Shown piece by piece: positions 52,395 through 60,147 of a DNA stretch of 64,000 nt (its first letter is position 1; each line of letters begins with the position of its first letter). Made by a program: the position numbers and the translations under genes. The notes below the pieces were generated by a model. That model ran no database searches and was not told where the DNA came from. It saw nothing but the letters and a program-made list of their open reading frames with translations. Origin of the DNA: Natronobiforma cellulositropha (lineage in GTDB: Archaea; Halobacteriota; Halobacteria; Halobacteriales; Natrialbaceae). The stretch spans positions 1 through 64,000 of the forward strand of contig NZ_JANZXN010000059.1 of the NCBI RefSeq assembly GCF_025629245.1, read 5' to 3'.

Positions 52395-52793
52395 ATGAAC
52401 TTCGATATCGGATATCACGTTGTTGCTCGCGACGCACTCAACCAAGAGAACATGTTCGATGCCGAAATGAGTGTGGTCGAGTTCCTCCGTCAGGTAGAAC
52501 AGATGGGTGAGATTCCCTATAACGTCACTGTGCATGGTCTCGACACCTATCTCCAAGGTGCTGAGAGCCCCGAAGAACTCTGTTCGTTCATCAACCGTAT
52601 CTTCTCTGAAAGAGTGAATTTTCTGTTGAATAAGAACCCCATTGTTCAGTTCGTGGTTGACGATGTCGAGTTCTGGGACGAACCGGTCATTCCGAACGAC
52701 GACGGGGACATCAACCTCAATATGATTTTCCAAGGTTCTCTGGAACCTGAGGGTCCAAGCTGGCACTACAGTCGACTCAATATCACGTCTTGA
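52395..52793 (+). CDS. hypothetical protein at the end of the defence island
   Basis: 132 acidic residues, no signal peptide or membrane helix. Segments FDIGYHVVARDALNQENMFDAEMSVVEFLRQVEQMGEIPYNVTVHGLDTYL and NPIVQFVVDDVEFWDEPV look like an alpha/beta fold, but I recognise no family and it is neither BrxA nor BrxB by length or motif. It shares the lower GC of the island and begins 58 bases after the methyltransferase gene, so it may be an accessory or a control protein of the system. Confidence 0.6.
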   Translation: MNFDIGYHVVARDALNQENMFDAEMSVVEFLRQVEQMGEIPYNVTVHGLDTYLQGAESPEELCSFINRIFSERVNFLLNKNPIVQFVVDDVEFWDEPVIPNDDGDINLNMIFQGSLEPEGPSWHYSRLNITS

Positions 52794-53258
52794 GAAGACA
52801 TCCACAGAATTCGGGGAATTAATGCCAATCTGAACTTGCTACGGAGGTGACGCCAGGCGCTTTGCTGTTTCGGATTCATAGATATTTCTTGATGCTGAGA
52901 TAGGTTCACGGTCTACTCTGCGGGCTCGAGAGCAACAGGCGACATTGAACGACTGCCAGTGATACTAACCTAGGAAACGGTAAAGGTCTCTGCTTCCAAC
53001 GCCTCGGTCTACTCGGTTACCCCTCTCGATTTGTTCGGTATGTCGTACCTATCGAGGTAGGCCTTTTCCCTTCGTTGCTGCTCAAGCCCCTTGCCTACCC
53101 CCTTTTAACAGGACATCGCTGCTCGTTTTTTGAGCTGAACGACCACCTTTGGAGCAGGGGTAGTGACCACGGCAGAGATGAGTTAGCAGGGACAACACCC
53201 AGCCGTTCACACACATCCGACACGGTTTTGCCGGGGCGTGCGGAATCGAGAGACGAGA
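52794..53258. other. 465-base gap between defence island and serS
   Basis: No gene or known RNA is visible. The sequence changes from AT-richer to host-like composition here. It has a ctcgat/atcgag inverted repeat near 53026-53061 and a run of T near 53130. This is probably the right border of the island. Confidence 0.5.
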
Positions 53259-54632
53259 ATGCTCGACCGGAACACCCTGCGCGACGACACCGACGAGGTG
53301 CGGGCGGCCCTCGAGAACCGGGGGACCGACGTCGACCTCGAGGCGGTGCTCGCGCTCGACGAGCAGTGGCGGGAGTTGAAGGCCGAAGGCGACGACCTCA
53401 GACGCCAGCGCAACGAGGTCAGCTCGCAGATCGGCCAGCTCAAAGCCGAGGGCGACGAGCAGGCCGCCCAGGAGGCCATCGAGGCCTCCGGCGCGCTCAA
53501 AGCCGACATCGAGCGCGTCGAGGCGGAGGCCGCCGCGCTCGAAGCGGACCTCGAGACGGCGCTGCTCGAGTTCCCGCAGGTGCCCCAGGAGAGCGTCCCC
53601 GTCGGCGCGGACGAGGGGGACAACGTCGAACACCGCCGCTGGGGCTTCGACGACCTCCGGGAGCTACCCGAGACGGTGGTCCCCCACTACGACCTCGGCG
53701 AGGACCTCGACATCATCGACGAGGCGCGGGCGGCGAAGACCACCGGCTCCGGCTTTTACTTCCTCAAGGGTGACGGCGCGCGACTCGAGCACGCGCTGAT
53801 CCAGTTCATGCTCGACGTCCACCGCGAGCAGGGCTACGTCGACGTCTGTCCCCCGGTCCCGGTCAAGAGCGCGTCGATGCGCGGCACCGGCCAGTTGCCG
53901 AAGTTCGCCGACGACGCCTACCGGCTGGGCGGGAGCAACGAGGAAGCCTACACGGACGAGGACCTCTGGCTGTGTCCGACCGCCGAAGTGCCGGTGACCA
54001 ACATGTACGCCGAGGAGATTCTGCTGCGCGAGGACCTCCCGCTGAAACACCAGGCCTACACCCCGAACTTCCGTCGCGAGGCGGGCGAACACGGCACCGA
54101 AACCAGGGGCATCGTCCGCGTCCACCAGTTCAACAAGGTCGAACTCGTCAACTTCGTCGAACCCGAGGAGAGCGACGACCGACTCGAGGGCTTACTCGAG
54201 GAGGCCGAAGCGGTCTTACGACGGCTCGGACTGCCCTACCGCATCCTCGAACTCTGTACCGGCGACCTGACGTTCGCGAGCGCGAAGACCTACGACATCG
54301 AGGTCTGGGCACCCGCCGACGACTTCGAGGACGGTCCCGAGGAGGGTGGGCGCTGGCTCGAGGTCTCGAGTGCGTCGAACTTCGAGGACTTTCAGGCCCG
54401 CCGGGCGGGCATCCGCTACCGCCGGGAACACCACGAGTCGGCCGAGTACCTCCACACGCTCAACGCCTCCGGTCTCGCCCTCCCGCGGGTGATGGTGGCG
54501 GTGCTCGAGTACTACCAGAACGAGGACGGGACCGTGACGGTTCCGGAGGCGCTCCGGCCGTACATGGGCGGCCAGGAGGTCATCGAGGGCCACGAGAAAG
54601 TCGGCGAGAGCGCACTCGGCGCGGGCGAGTAA
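53259..54632 (+). CDS. serS: seryl-tRNA synthetase
   Basis: 457 residues, the bacterial/haloarchaeal-type class II enzyme. The N-terminal coiled-coil arm that holds tRNA-Ser is clear (about 30-105, many Lys/Glu/Gln heptads). Class II motif 2 is YTPNFRREAGEHGTETRGIVRVHQFNKVE and motif 3 GLALPRVMVAVLEYYQNEDG. LCPTAEVPVTNMY is the Ser-binding part. The start MLDRNTLRDD is preferred over one seven codons upstream because this is the normal SerS beginning. Confidence 0.95.
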   Translation: MLDRNTLRDDTDEVRAALENRGTDVDLEAVLALDEQWRELKAEGDDLRRQRNEVSSQIGQLKAEGDEQAAQEAIEASGALKADIERVEAEAAALEADLETALLEFPQVPQESVPVGADEGDNVEHRRWGFDDLRELPETVVPHYDLGEDLDIIDEARAAKTTGSGFYFLKGDGARLEHALIQFMLDVHREQGYVDVCPPVPVKSASMRGTGQLPKFADDAYRLGGSNEEAYTDEDLWLCPTAEVPVTNMYAEEILLREDLPLKHQAYTPNFRREAGEHGTETRGIVRVHQFNKVELVNFVEPEESDDRLEGLLEEAEAVLRRLGLPYRILELCTGDLTFASAKTYDIEVWAPADDFEDGPEEGGRWLEVSSASNFEDFQARRAGIRYRREHHESAEYLHTLNASGLALPRVMVAVLEYYQNEDGTVTVPEALRPYMGGQEVIEGHEKVGESALGAGE

Positions 54633-54697
54633 GCCACTCGCGCGTCGGGTGAGCCAGCAGGCAGGGATTCTTCTCTCGAGCGGCCGTAGACCCCCCA

Positions 54698-55315
54698 ATG
54701 GTCGAGGAGGACACAGACCGGAACGAGCGTGAGGCGGGCGAGGACGCCGATGGCGAGCGAGGCGGTCCGCTCGAGATTCGCTACGAGCGCCACGAACGCG
54801 TCCGGCGGCTGCTCGATACGATCCGGTTCTGTCTCGAGGAGTTCTCGCTCGCGAGCGACGAGTCGGCGGGGAAGCCGCCGGGAATGTACGTCGCAGTGGT
54901 CTCGGGGCACTCGATCGCGGCGTTCGCCGATCCGATCCGTAACGAGCGCTGGCCGGTCGAGCAGTGTTCGGAGGTGCTCGGCGACCTCGACGCGTTCTGT
55001 GCGGCGGCCTCGGAAGTGGCGCGGTCTCGAGACGGCGCGGTCGTCGTCAGCGTCGACGGCGTGATCCAGGCGCAGATGGTCCGGTTCAGAGACTTCCCTC
55101 GAGCGCAAGCGGGTGAGGCGTCGCCGTACGCCGACTGGATGGGGACGCGCCACATGAGCGCGCTCGACACCTCGAGACGCGAGTCGGTCGTCGCGACGGT
55201 GACGCTGAGCCAGGAGACGGGCCGGGTGACGGTGTTCGAAGACGGGAGCTACGACTCGGTCGAACCCGAGACGTTCGCGACGCGGTGGATCGATACGACG
55301 GGCGGCGACCAGTAA
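54698..55315 (+). CDS. diadenylate cyclase-domain protein (DisA_N), DacZ-like
   Basis: 205 residues. The C-terminal two thirds match the DAC domain that makes c-di-AMP: the DGA motif at 112-114 and GTRHMSAL at 149-156, followed by VVATVTLSQETGRVTVFEDG. The usual RHR of the active site reads RHM here. The N-terminus is an acidic, charged segment and then a helical part. Haloarchaeal DacZ (shown in Haloferax to make c-di-AMP, essential for osmotic balance) is somewhat longer by memory. It may be the functional DacZ or a divergent copy. Confidence 0.72.
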   Translation: MVEEDTDRNEREAGEDADGERGGPLEIRYERHERVRRLLDTIRFCLEEFSLASDESAGKPPGMYVAVVSGHSIAAFADPIRNERWPVEQCSEVLGDLDAFCAAASEVARSRDGAVVVSVDGVIQAQMVRFRDFPRAQAGEASPYADWMGTRHMSALDTSRRESVVATVTLSQETGRVTVFEDGSYDSVEPETFATRWIDTTGGDQ

Positions 55316-55680
55316 ACGGTCGTGACACGTGGACCGACACGGCGGTCTCGTTCGACGATCACGCGGGTCGGATCGGGCGGTGTCTACGCACCGCAGACGC
55401 TCCGGTGCGCTCCGCCTGGACTCGGCCAAAGCGCTAGCCTCCGCTCTCCTCTCTCTCTCAGCAGACCGGCCAGCCACCGCGGGGGTGGGACTGAAAGGGG
55501 CCGGTTCCGTCGGGGACGGCGGGCGACGCAAGCACGTGCGAGCGGAGCGAGCACGCGCGCAGCGAGCCCCCCGACTCGACGGGACCGGGGGCTTTCGTCG
55601 TCGTTGTGGTCGGCGACGAGGGCTCAGTGTCGTCTCCCACCGGCGGCGACCTTTAGGCGTTCGCGCCAGTATCGAGAGCC
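55316..55680. other. 365-base gap carrying the second hairpin element
   Basis: Besides the hairpin element at 55483-55600 nothing is recognised. The last 60 bases should hold the promoter of the rhodanese-MBL gene. Confidence 0.5.
55483..55600 (+). repeat. hairpin element, copy B (ends GGGTGGGACTGAAAGGGGC / GGGGGCTTTC)
   Basis: The 5' end GGGTGGGACTGAAAGGGGC differs from copy A in one of 19 bases. A 12-bp stem (55501-55512 against 55577-55588, one G-T pair) follows, then an inner hairpin cgtgc/gcacg (55535-55539, 55551-55555) and the closing GGGGGCTTTC. GAAAG at 55493-55497 can pair with CTTTC at 55592-55596. The stem sequence is unrelated to that of copy A, while structure and ends are kept. 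Confidence 0.75.
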
Positions 55681-56817
55681 ATGGTCACGACACTCACTGC
55701 CGAGCGGCTCGCGGAGATGCTCGACACCGGCGAGGCGTTCGCCCTCCTCGACACCCGCACCGAAGAGAGCTTCGAGGCCTGGCACATCTCGGGGGCGAGA
55801 AACGTCCCCTTCGGTCCCGAGGCAGACCTCGACGGGGACCTCGAGCGCGTCCGGGAGGCGATCGGTGACGCGGAGCGGGTGGTCACCATCTGCGCGAAGG
55901 GCATCTCGTCTGCGAACCTCGCGACGCAACTCGAGTCGGCGACCGACGAGTACGAGGTCTACGCCGTCGAGGGCGGGATGAAAGACTGGAGCGGCGTCTA
56001 CGACCACGTCGACGCCGACGTCGACCACGTCAGGGTGGTGCAGGTCCAGCGGCGCGCGAAGGGCTGTCTCGGCTACGTCGTCGGCGACGAGACGGGCGAG
56101 GCGGTCGTGATCGATCCGACCGACGACACCGACGAGTTCGAACTGGCGGCCATCGAGCGCGGCCTGCGCATCGTCGGCGTGATCGACACGCACGTCCACG
56201 CCGACCACATCTCGGGCGGGAGACGCCTCGCCGACCGTCTCGAGGTGCCCTACTATCTCGGCGAGCGCGCGGCCGAGCGCGGTGTGGAGGTCGCGTTCAC
56301 CCCACTCGCGCGAAACGAGGTGCTCGAGGTCGGCGACCTCGCGGTGAAGGCGCTGTTCACCCCCGGCCACACGAGCGAGATGCTCACCCTGCTCGTCGAC
56401 GACCGGGCGCTGTTCACGGCGGACACCCTCCACGCGAACTCGGTCGGCCGGACGGAACTCGAGTTCGGCGAGGACGCGGGCGAGCGCGGGGCGCGACTGC
56501 TCTACGAGTCGCTCCACGGAACGGTGCTCAGCCAGCCGGAGCGTCTCGTGGTCTTCCCCGGCCACGTCGGCGTCTCGGCCGACGGCGAGTTCGCCGACGG
56601 CGCACCGGGCGAGGAGATTTCGACCCGGGTTCGCGACGCCAGAACCGGTCTCGAGGTGCTCGGACTCGAGGAAGAGGCGTTCGTCGAGCGTCTGGCCGAC
56701 GCGGGGGAGAAGCCCGCGAACTACGAGGCGATCATCGAGGTGAACCTCGGGGCCGAACGGCGGCCACCGGAAGAGCGCGTCGAACTCGAGCTGGGACCGA
56801 ACAACTGCTCGGCCTGA
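55681..56817 (+). CDS. rhodanese-MBL fusion, persulfide dioxygenase-like
   Basis: 378 residues. The N-terminal rhodanese domain (1-115) has the active-site Cys 71 in ICAKGISS. The MBL domain follows with THVHADHISGG (170-180; His 171, His 173, Asp 175, His 176), LFTPGHTSEM and VVFPGH. The order and motifs fit ETHE1-type persulfide dioxygenase fusions that oxidise sulfane sulfur in sulfide detoxification. The protein ends with a Cys-containing tail. It stands alone, convergent with a sugar dehydrogenase gene. Confidence 0.87.
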   Translation: MVTTLTAERLAEMLDTGEAFALLDTRTEESFEAWHISGARNVPFGPEADLDGDLERVREAIGDAERVVTICAKGISSANLATQLESATDEYEVYAVEGGMKDWSGVYDHVDADVDHVRVVQVQRRAKGCLGYVVGDETGEAVVIDPTDDTDEFELAAIERGLRIVGVIDTHVHADHISGGRRLADRLEVPYYLGERAAERGVEVAFTPLARNEVLEVGDLAVKALFTPGHTSEMLTLLVDDRALFTADTLHANSVGRTELEFGEDAGERGARLLYESLHGTVLSQPERLVVFPGHVGVSADGEFADGAPGEEISTRVRDARTGLEVLGLEEEAFVERLADAGEKPANYEAIIEVNLGAERRPPEERVELELGPNNCSA

Positions 56818-56866
56818 GACGGTGTGGAGGAGACGGGCGACTCGCGAGGACGGGAGAGCGGAGAGT

Positions 56867-58207
56867 TCAGACGGGGTCGAGGCGGATAATCTGGTTCTCG
56901 CCTTCCGGCGGTGCGGTCGGGTCGCCCCAGATTTCGCGGATCTCGACGAGGAGGAACAGTTCGCCGTTTGGTCCCTCCTCGGCGTGGCGGATGCGGGTCC
57001 ACTCCTCTTCGAACAGGCGGTGGGTGGTCGCCTGGTAGCGGCTGTCGAGCCAGTCGTCGTCGTAGTTGGTGCCGTTGGGGTAGTGCGGACGGTTCGCACC
57101 CGCAGGATAGAGCGAGAGGGCGAACAGCGTCTGTGAGCGGAGACCGCCGATGAACGCGCGGTTCTGGAACTCGGGGATGGCGTCGCTCGTGTAGAACGTC
57201 GCACCCGAGGGTGCCCAGGTGTCCTCGCCGTCGTTAGTGCCGGTGTTGACGACGGGGGCGGCGTACTCGTCGTGGGCCGCGTAGGAATCCCAGTCGGGGT
57301 CGGCCGGGCCGCCGCGGGCCTCGCTCCAGCCGTAGTTCGACCCGGCACAGAGGACGTGAATCTCGTCGCGGGCGGTCGGACCGTGTTCGATCAGGACCGC
57401 CTCGCCGTCGGGCGTGAACGCGAGCCCCTGCGGGTTGCGGTGGCCGTAGGTGTAGACGCGTGGGTCGGCGTCGGGTCCGATGTCGGGGTTGTCAGACGGC
57501 ACCTCGCCGTCGAGCGTGATCCGGATCACCGTCCCCGCGAGCGAGCCGGGGTCCTGTGCGGCCGGGATGTCGGTCGCCTCGTAGTCGGCGGCGCCGTCGC
57601 CGGCGAGGATCCAGAGGTGGCCGTCGGGACCGATCTCGATGCGCCCGCCGTTGTGGATCTCCTCGCCCGGAATGCCGTCGATGACCGTCGTCTGCGTCCC
57701 GGTGTCGAGGTTGATGCGGTCGACGCGGTTCTCGATGTCGGCTCCGTCGACGGTGTAGTAGACGAAGATCTCGCGCGGTGAGGGGTAGGACGGATGGGCG
57801 GCGATACCCAGCGTGCCGCCCTCGCCGGCGGTGTTCAGCGGTGGGAAGTTGCCCTGGTCGAGGACGACCTCCGCCTGGTGTGGCGGAATTCCCGCGCCGT
57901 TGACGAGGTCGTCGGTGTCGATGCGCCGAATGCGGCCGGGGCGTTCGGTGAAGAAGGCGTCGTCGCCCGCGAAGGTGAGGTCCCACGGGTAGTCGAGACC
58001 GGTCATCACCTGGGTGGCGCTCACCGAGGCGTCGAGTGGCGAGCCGTCGGCTGGCCGCCAGCCGGAATCGCGCGGGTTGGCGAATCGGTCGGCGTTCGTT
58101 GTGGTCTGTCCATCGGTGTGTGTGTTCGCTCCCACGAGACCGACCGAGCCAGCGAGCGCCGCGCCGGCGGCCGTCGCGAGGAGTTTGCGTCTACTGAGTG
58201 GTGTCAT
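56867..58207 (-). CDS. PQQ-dependent aldose sugar dehydrogenase-like protein, Tat-exported
   Basis: 446 residues. The Tat signal is SRRKLLATAAGAALAGSVG. The rest is a six-bladed propeller of the soluble glucose dehydrogenase type: LDYPWDLTFAGDDAFFTERPGRIRRI, TLGIAAHPSYPSPREIFVYY, WILAGDGAADY and YGHRNPQGLAFTPDGEAVLIEHGPTARDE with the catalytic His-Arg region. It likely oxidises sugars outside the cell if PQQ is available. No PQQ-synthesis gene is in the window. It is upstream of a GLUG-repeat protein on the same strand, 72 bases apart. Confidence 0.85.
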   Translation of the reverse strand: MTPLSRRKLLATAAGAALAGSVGLVGANTHTDGQTTTNADRFANPRDSGWRPADGSPLDASVSATQVMTGLDYPWDLTFAGDDAFFTERPGRIRRIDTDDLVNGAGIPPHQAEVVLDQGNFPPLNTAGEGGTLGIAAHPSYPSPREIFVYYTVDGADIENRVDRINLDTGTQTTVIDGIPGEEIHNGGRIEIGPDGHLWILAGDGAADYEATDIPAAQDPGSLAGTVIRITLDGEVPSDNPDIGPDADPRVYTYGHRNPQGLAFTPDGEAVLIEHGPTARDEIHVLCAGSNYGWSEARGGPADPDWDSYAAHDEYAAPVVNTGTNDGEDTWAPSGATFYTSDAIPEFQNRAFIGGLRSQTLFALSLYPAGANRPHYPNGTNYDDDWLDSRYQATTHRLFEEEWTRIRHAEEGPNGELFLLVEIREIWGDPTAPPEGENQIIRLDPV

Positions 58208-58279
58208 GGCGTCCCTCCGTGTGTCGTCTGATCGTCCGTCCGTGCGGTCGGTGTGCGTCGGTTCGACTGCGCCGTCATC

Positions 58280-59506
58280 TCAGAGTCCCTCGAACAGTGC
58301 GATCACGTCCGCGAAGCCAACGGATCCGTTACCGCTGAAGTCGAACGCGTCGACGTTGTCGGTCACCGCTGGTTCACCGAGATGCTCGAAGAAGACCACG
58401 ACGTCGTTGAAGCCGACGTTTCCGTCACCGGTGATGTCCTCGTGGAGACCGTCACCGGTCAGGTCCTGAGCCGTGTAGCCGTTCAGGTCGATGCCGTCGC
58501 TCGGACCGGTGTCCGTATCCGCACCGGGGTCGGCCTCGCCGTCCTGCCAGACGAGCAGCGGGTACTCGTCGGTGGTCTCCCAGGTGTCGCCGAAGACGAA
58601 GCCAGAGAGCGCCGCGTCGGCGTTCGAGCCAGTCATCCCGCTGCTCTCGAGACCGGTGCCGGCGTCGGAACTGTGCTGACCGGTCGCCGAGCGGTCCCAG
58701 TAGACGTCGGTGACGCTACCCGCGACGTGGTCGCCGATGGCACCGCCGGTGTCGACGCCGCCGTCGACGGATCCGGTCGCGTACGAGCGCGAGACGGTGC
58801 AGTGGTTCTCGCCGACCAGACCGCCGACTCGTTCGTCACCGCTGACCTCGCCGCCCGCCCAGGTGTCGGTGACCGGGCCACAGCTGTTGAAGCCGACGAG
58901 ACCACCGACAGCACTCGAGCCCTCGACGTCGGTGAGCGCGGCCGATTCGGTGACCGGGCCGTCGGCGACGCCGACGAGACCGCCGACGTCGTCTGTGCCG
59001 GAGACGGTGCCGCTGGCCGAGGCTGCGTGGACCTCACCGGCGTTGAAGCCGACGAGCGCGCCGACCATCGCACCGCCGCGAACGTCGGCGTCTGCGAGGT
59101 GGACAGCCTCGACGACGCCGCCGTCGACGACGCCGAAGAGACCGACGTGGTCGTCGTTCTCGGCGTGAATCGTCAGCCCGGCGATGGTGTGGCCGTTGCC
59201 GTCGAAGCTCCCGGTGAAGGGGGCGGTCGCGTCACCGATCGGTTCGAAGCCGGCGACGCCCGACGCGTCGATGTCGCCAGCGAGTTCGTAGTGTGCCGAG
59301 CGGTCCTGTTCGATCTGCTGTACGTCTGCTGCGCTGGTGAGTACGTACGGATCGTCTGCGGTCCCCGCGCCCTCGAGACCGTCGACGGTCTCTGCTGGCA
59401 CGACCTCGTCTGCGACACCGAGTCCCCAGGCGGACCCGGCGACGACGAGGAGTGCGGCGGCCGCGACCAGTACGCGAACGTATCGTGTCATCGGTTCGTT
59501 CCACAT
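58280..59506 (-). CDS. secreted GLUG-repeat protein with dockerin-like C-terminus
   Basis: 408 residues with a signal peptide (TRYVRVLVAAAALLVVAGSAWG). Repeats such as VGLFGVVDGGVVEAVHL, VGALVGFNAGEVHAA, VGGLVGVADGPVTES and VGGLVGENHCTVSRSY are GLUG motifs, found in adhesins and IgA-protease-like proteins. The last 65 residues hold two DxTGDGxVxFxD-type calcium loops, as in dockerin type I (ITGDGNVGFNDVV, FSGNGSVGFADVI). I list the ATG at 59506 because an AT-rich TATA region lies about 25 bases before it; the ATG at 59491 is the alternative. Attachment to a cohesin-like partner is possible but none is seen here. Confidence 0.8.
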   Translation of the reverse strand: MWNEPMTRYVRVLVAAAALLVVAGSAWGLGVADEVVPAETVDGLEGAGTADDPYVLTSAADVQQIEQDRSAHYELAGDIDASGVAGFEPIGDATAPFTGSFDGNGHTIAGLTIHAENDDHVGLFGVVDGGVVEAVHLADADVRGGAMVGALVGFNAGEVHAASASGTVSGTDDVGGLVGVADGPVTESAALTDVEGSSAVGGLVGFNSCGPVTDTWAGGEVSGDERVGGLVGENHCTVSRSYATGSVDGGVDTGGAIGDHVAGSVTDVYWDRSATGQHSSDAGTGLESSGMTGSNADAALSGFVFGDTWETTDEYPLLVWQDGEADPGADTDTGPSDGIDLNGYTAQDLTGDGLHEDITGDGNVGFNDVVVFFEHLGEPAVTDNVDAFDFSGNGSVGFADVIALFEGL

Positions 59507-59644
59507 TGCACGTCTGCAAAGAGATAAATAAAAACTTTGTCAGCAGTAATATACAATCGGCCGCCAGTATCGGAGAACTCGAATCTGTCTCGAGGGACGA
59601 GCGGCCAGTTACACGATAGCTGGAAGCGCCACCGGCGGTCCGTC

Positions 59645-60016
59645 TCACCGGGTGTAGGTCTCGAGCGCCGCGAGGGCGTCTCCCTCGAGCGTGAACACGT
59701 CGGCGAACCCGAAGAGACGCTCGCCGTCGCCGTCGAGGAGTCGCCCGCGGGCGAGCGCGCGCTCGCCGCCCGCGTCCGCGAAGACTTCCCGAACCTCGTG
59801 GCTCGTGTCCGTCAGCGGGCGCTCCTCGCGCATGAACCGGACGAAGGCGTCCCGGCCCTCGAAGGTCCGGTCGGGGCGGCGCTGGGTGAACTCGGGTGCG
59901 AGTATCGAGGCGAGTGACTCGTAGTCGTGGCCGTCGAGCGCCCGGTAGTAGTCGGCGACGAGCGCCGCCGGGTCCGTCCCATCGGGGCCGTCAGGTCGAT
60001 CTCGTGCGTCTGCCAT
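59645..60016 (-). CDS. SnoaL/NTF2-like protein
   Basis: 123 residues with the cone-shaped NTF2-like fold: ALVADYYRALDGHDYESLASILAPEFTQRRPDRTFEGRDAFVRFMREERPLTDTSHEV, then ERALARGRLLDGDGERLFGFADVFTLEGDALAALETYTR. Such domains act as polyketide cyclases, isomerases or ligand carriers; the catalytic residues cannot be assigned. The start MADARD was chosen over an upstream one that reads poorly. It is divergent from the Rieske fusion gene. Confidence 0.8.
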   Translation of the reverse strand: MADARDRPDGPDGTDPAALVADYYRALDGHDYESLASILAPEFTQRRPDRTFEGRDAFVRFMREERPLTDTSHEVREVFADAGGERALARGRLLDGDGERLFGFADVFTLEGDALAALETYTR

Positions 60017-60104
60017 GTGCCCCCGTTCGGACGCCCCGTACAGATAGCCTGTGGTCACTCGAGCGTGTGGACAGGGCCACTCTATCAGTTGTCTAACAGA
60101 AACG

Positions 60105-60123
60105 CGCTTCAGCGAAGCGTTTT
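60105..60123. promoter_or_regulatory. CGCTTC-AGC-GAAGCG palindrome with T run
   Basis: A 6-bp inverted repeat with a 3-base centre, followed by TTTT, in the gap between two divergent genes. Since no gene ends here, an operator is more likely than a terminator. Confidence 0.35.
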
Positions 60124-60147
60124 GTCTGCTGTCGTCGAGCGATCACT

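Noticed and set aside
46078-52872. 9-base repeat gctgtttcg at 46078-46086 and 52864-52872 as possible island att sites
   Set aside because: Too short and without an integrase gene or tRNA next to it; expected by chance at this scale.
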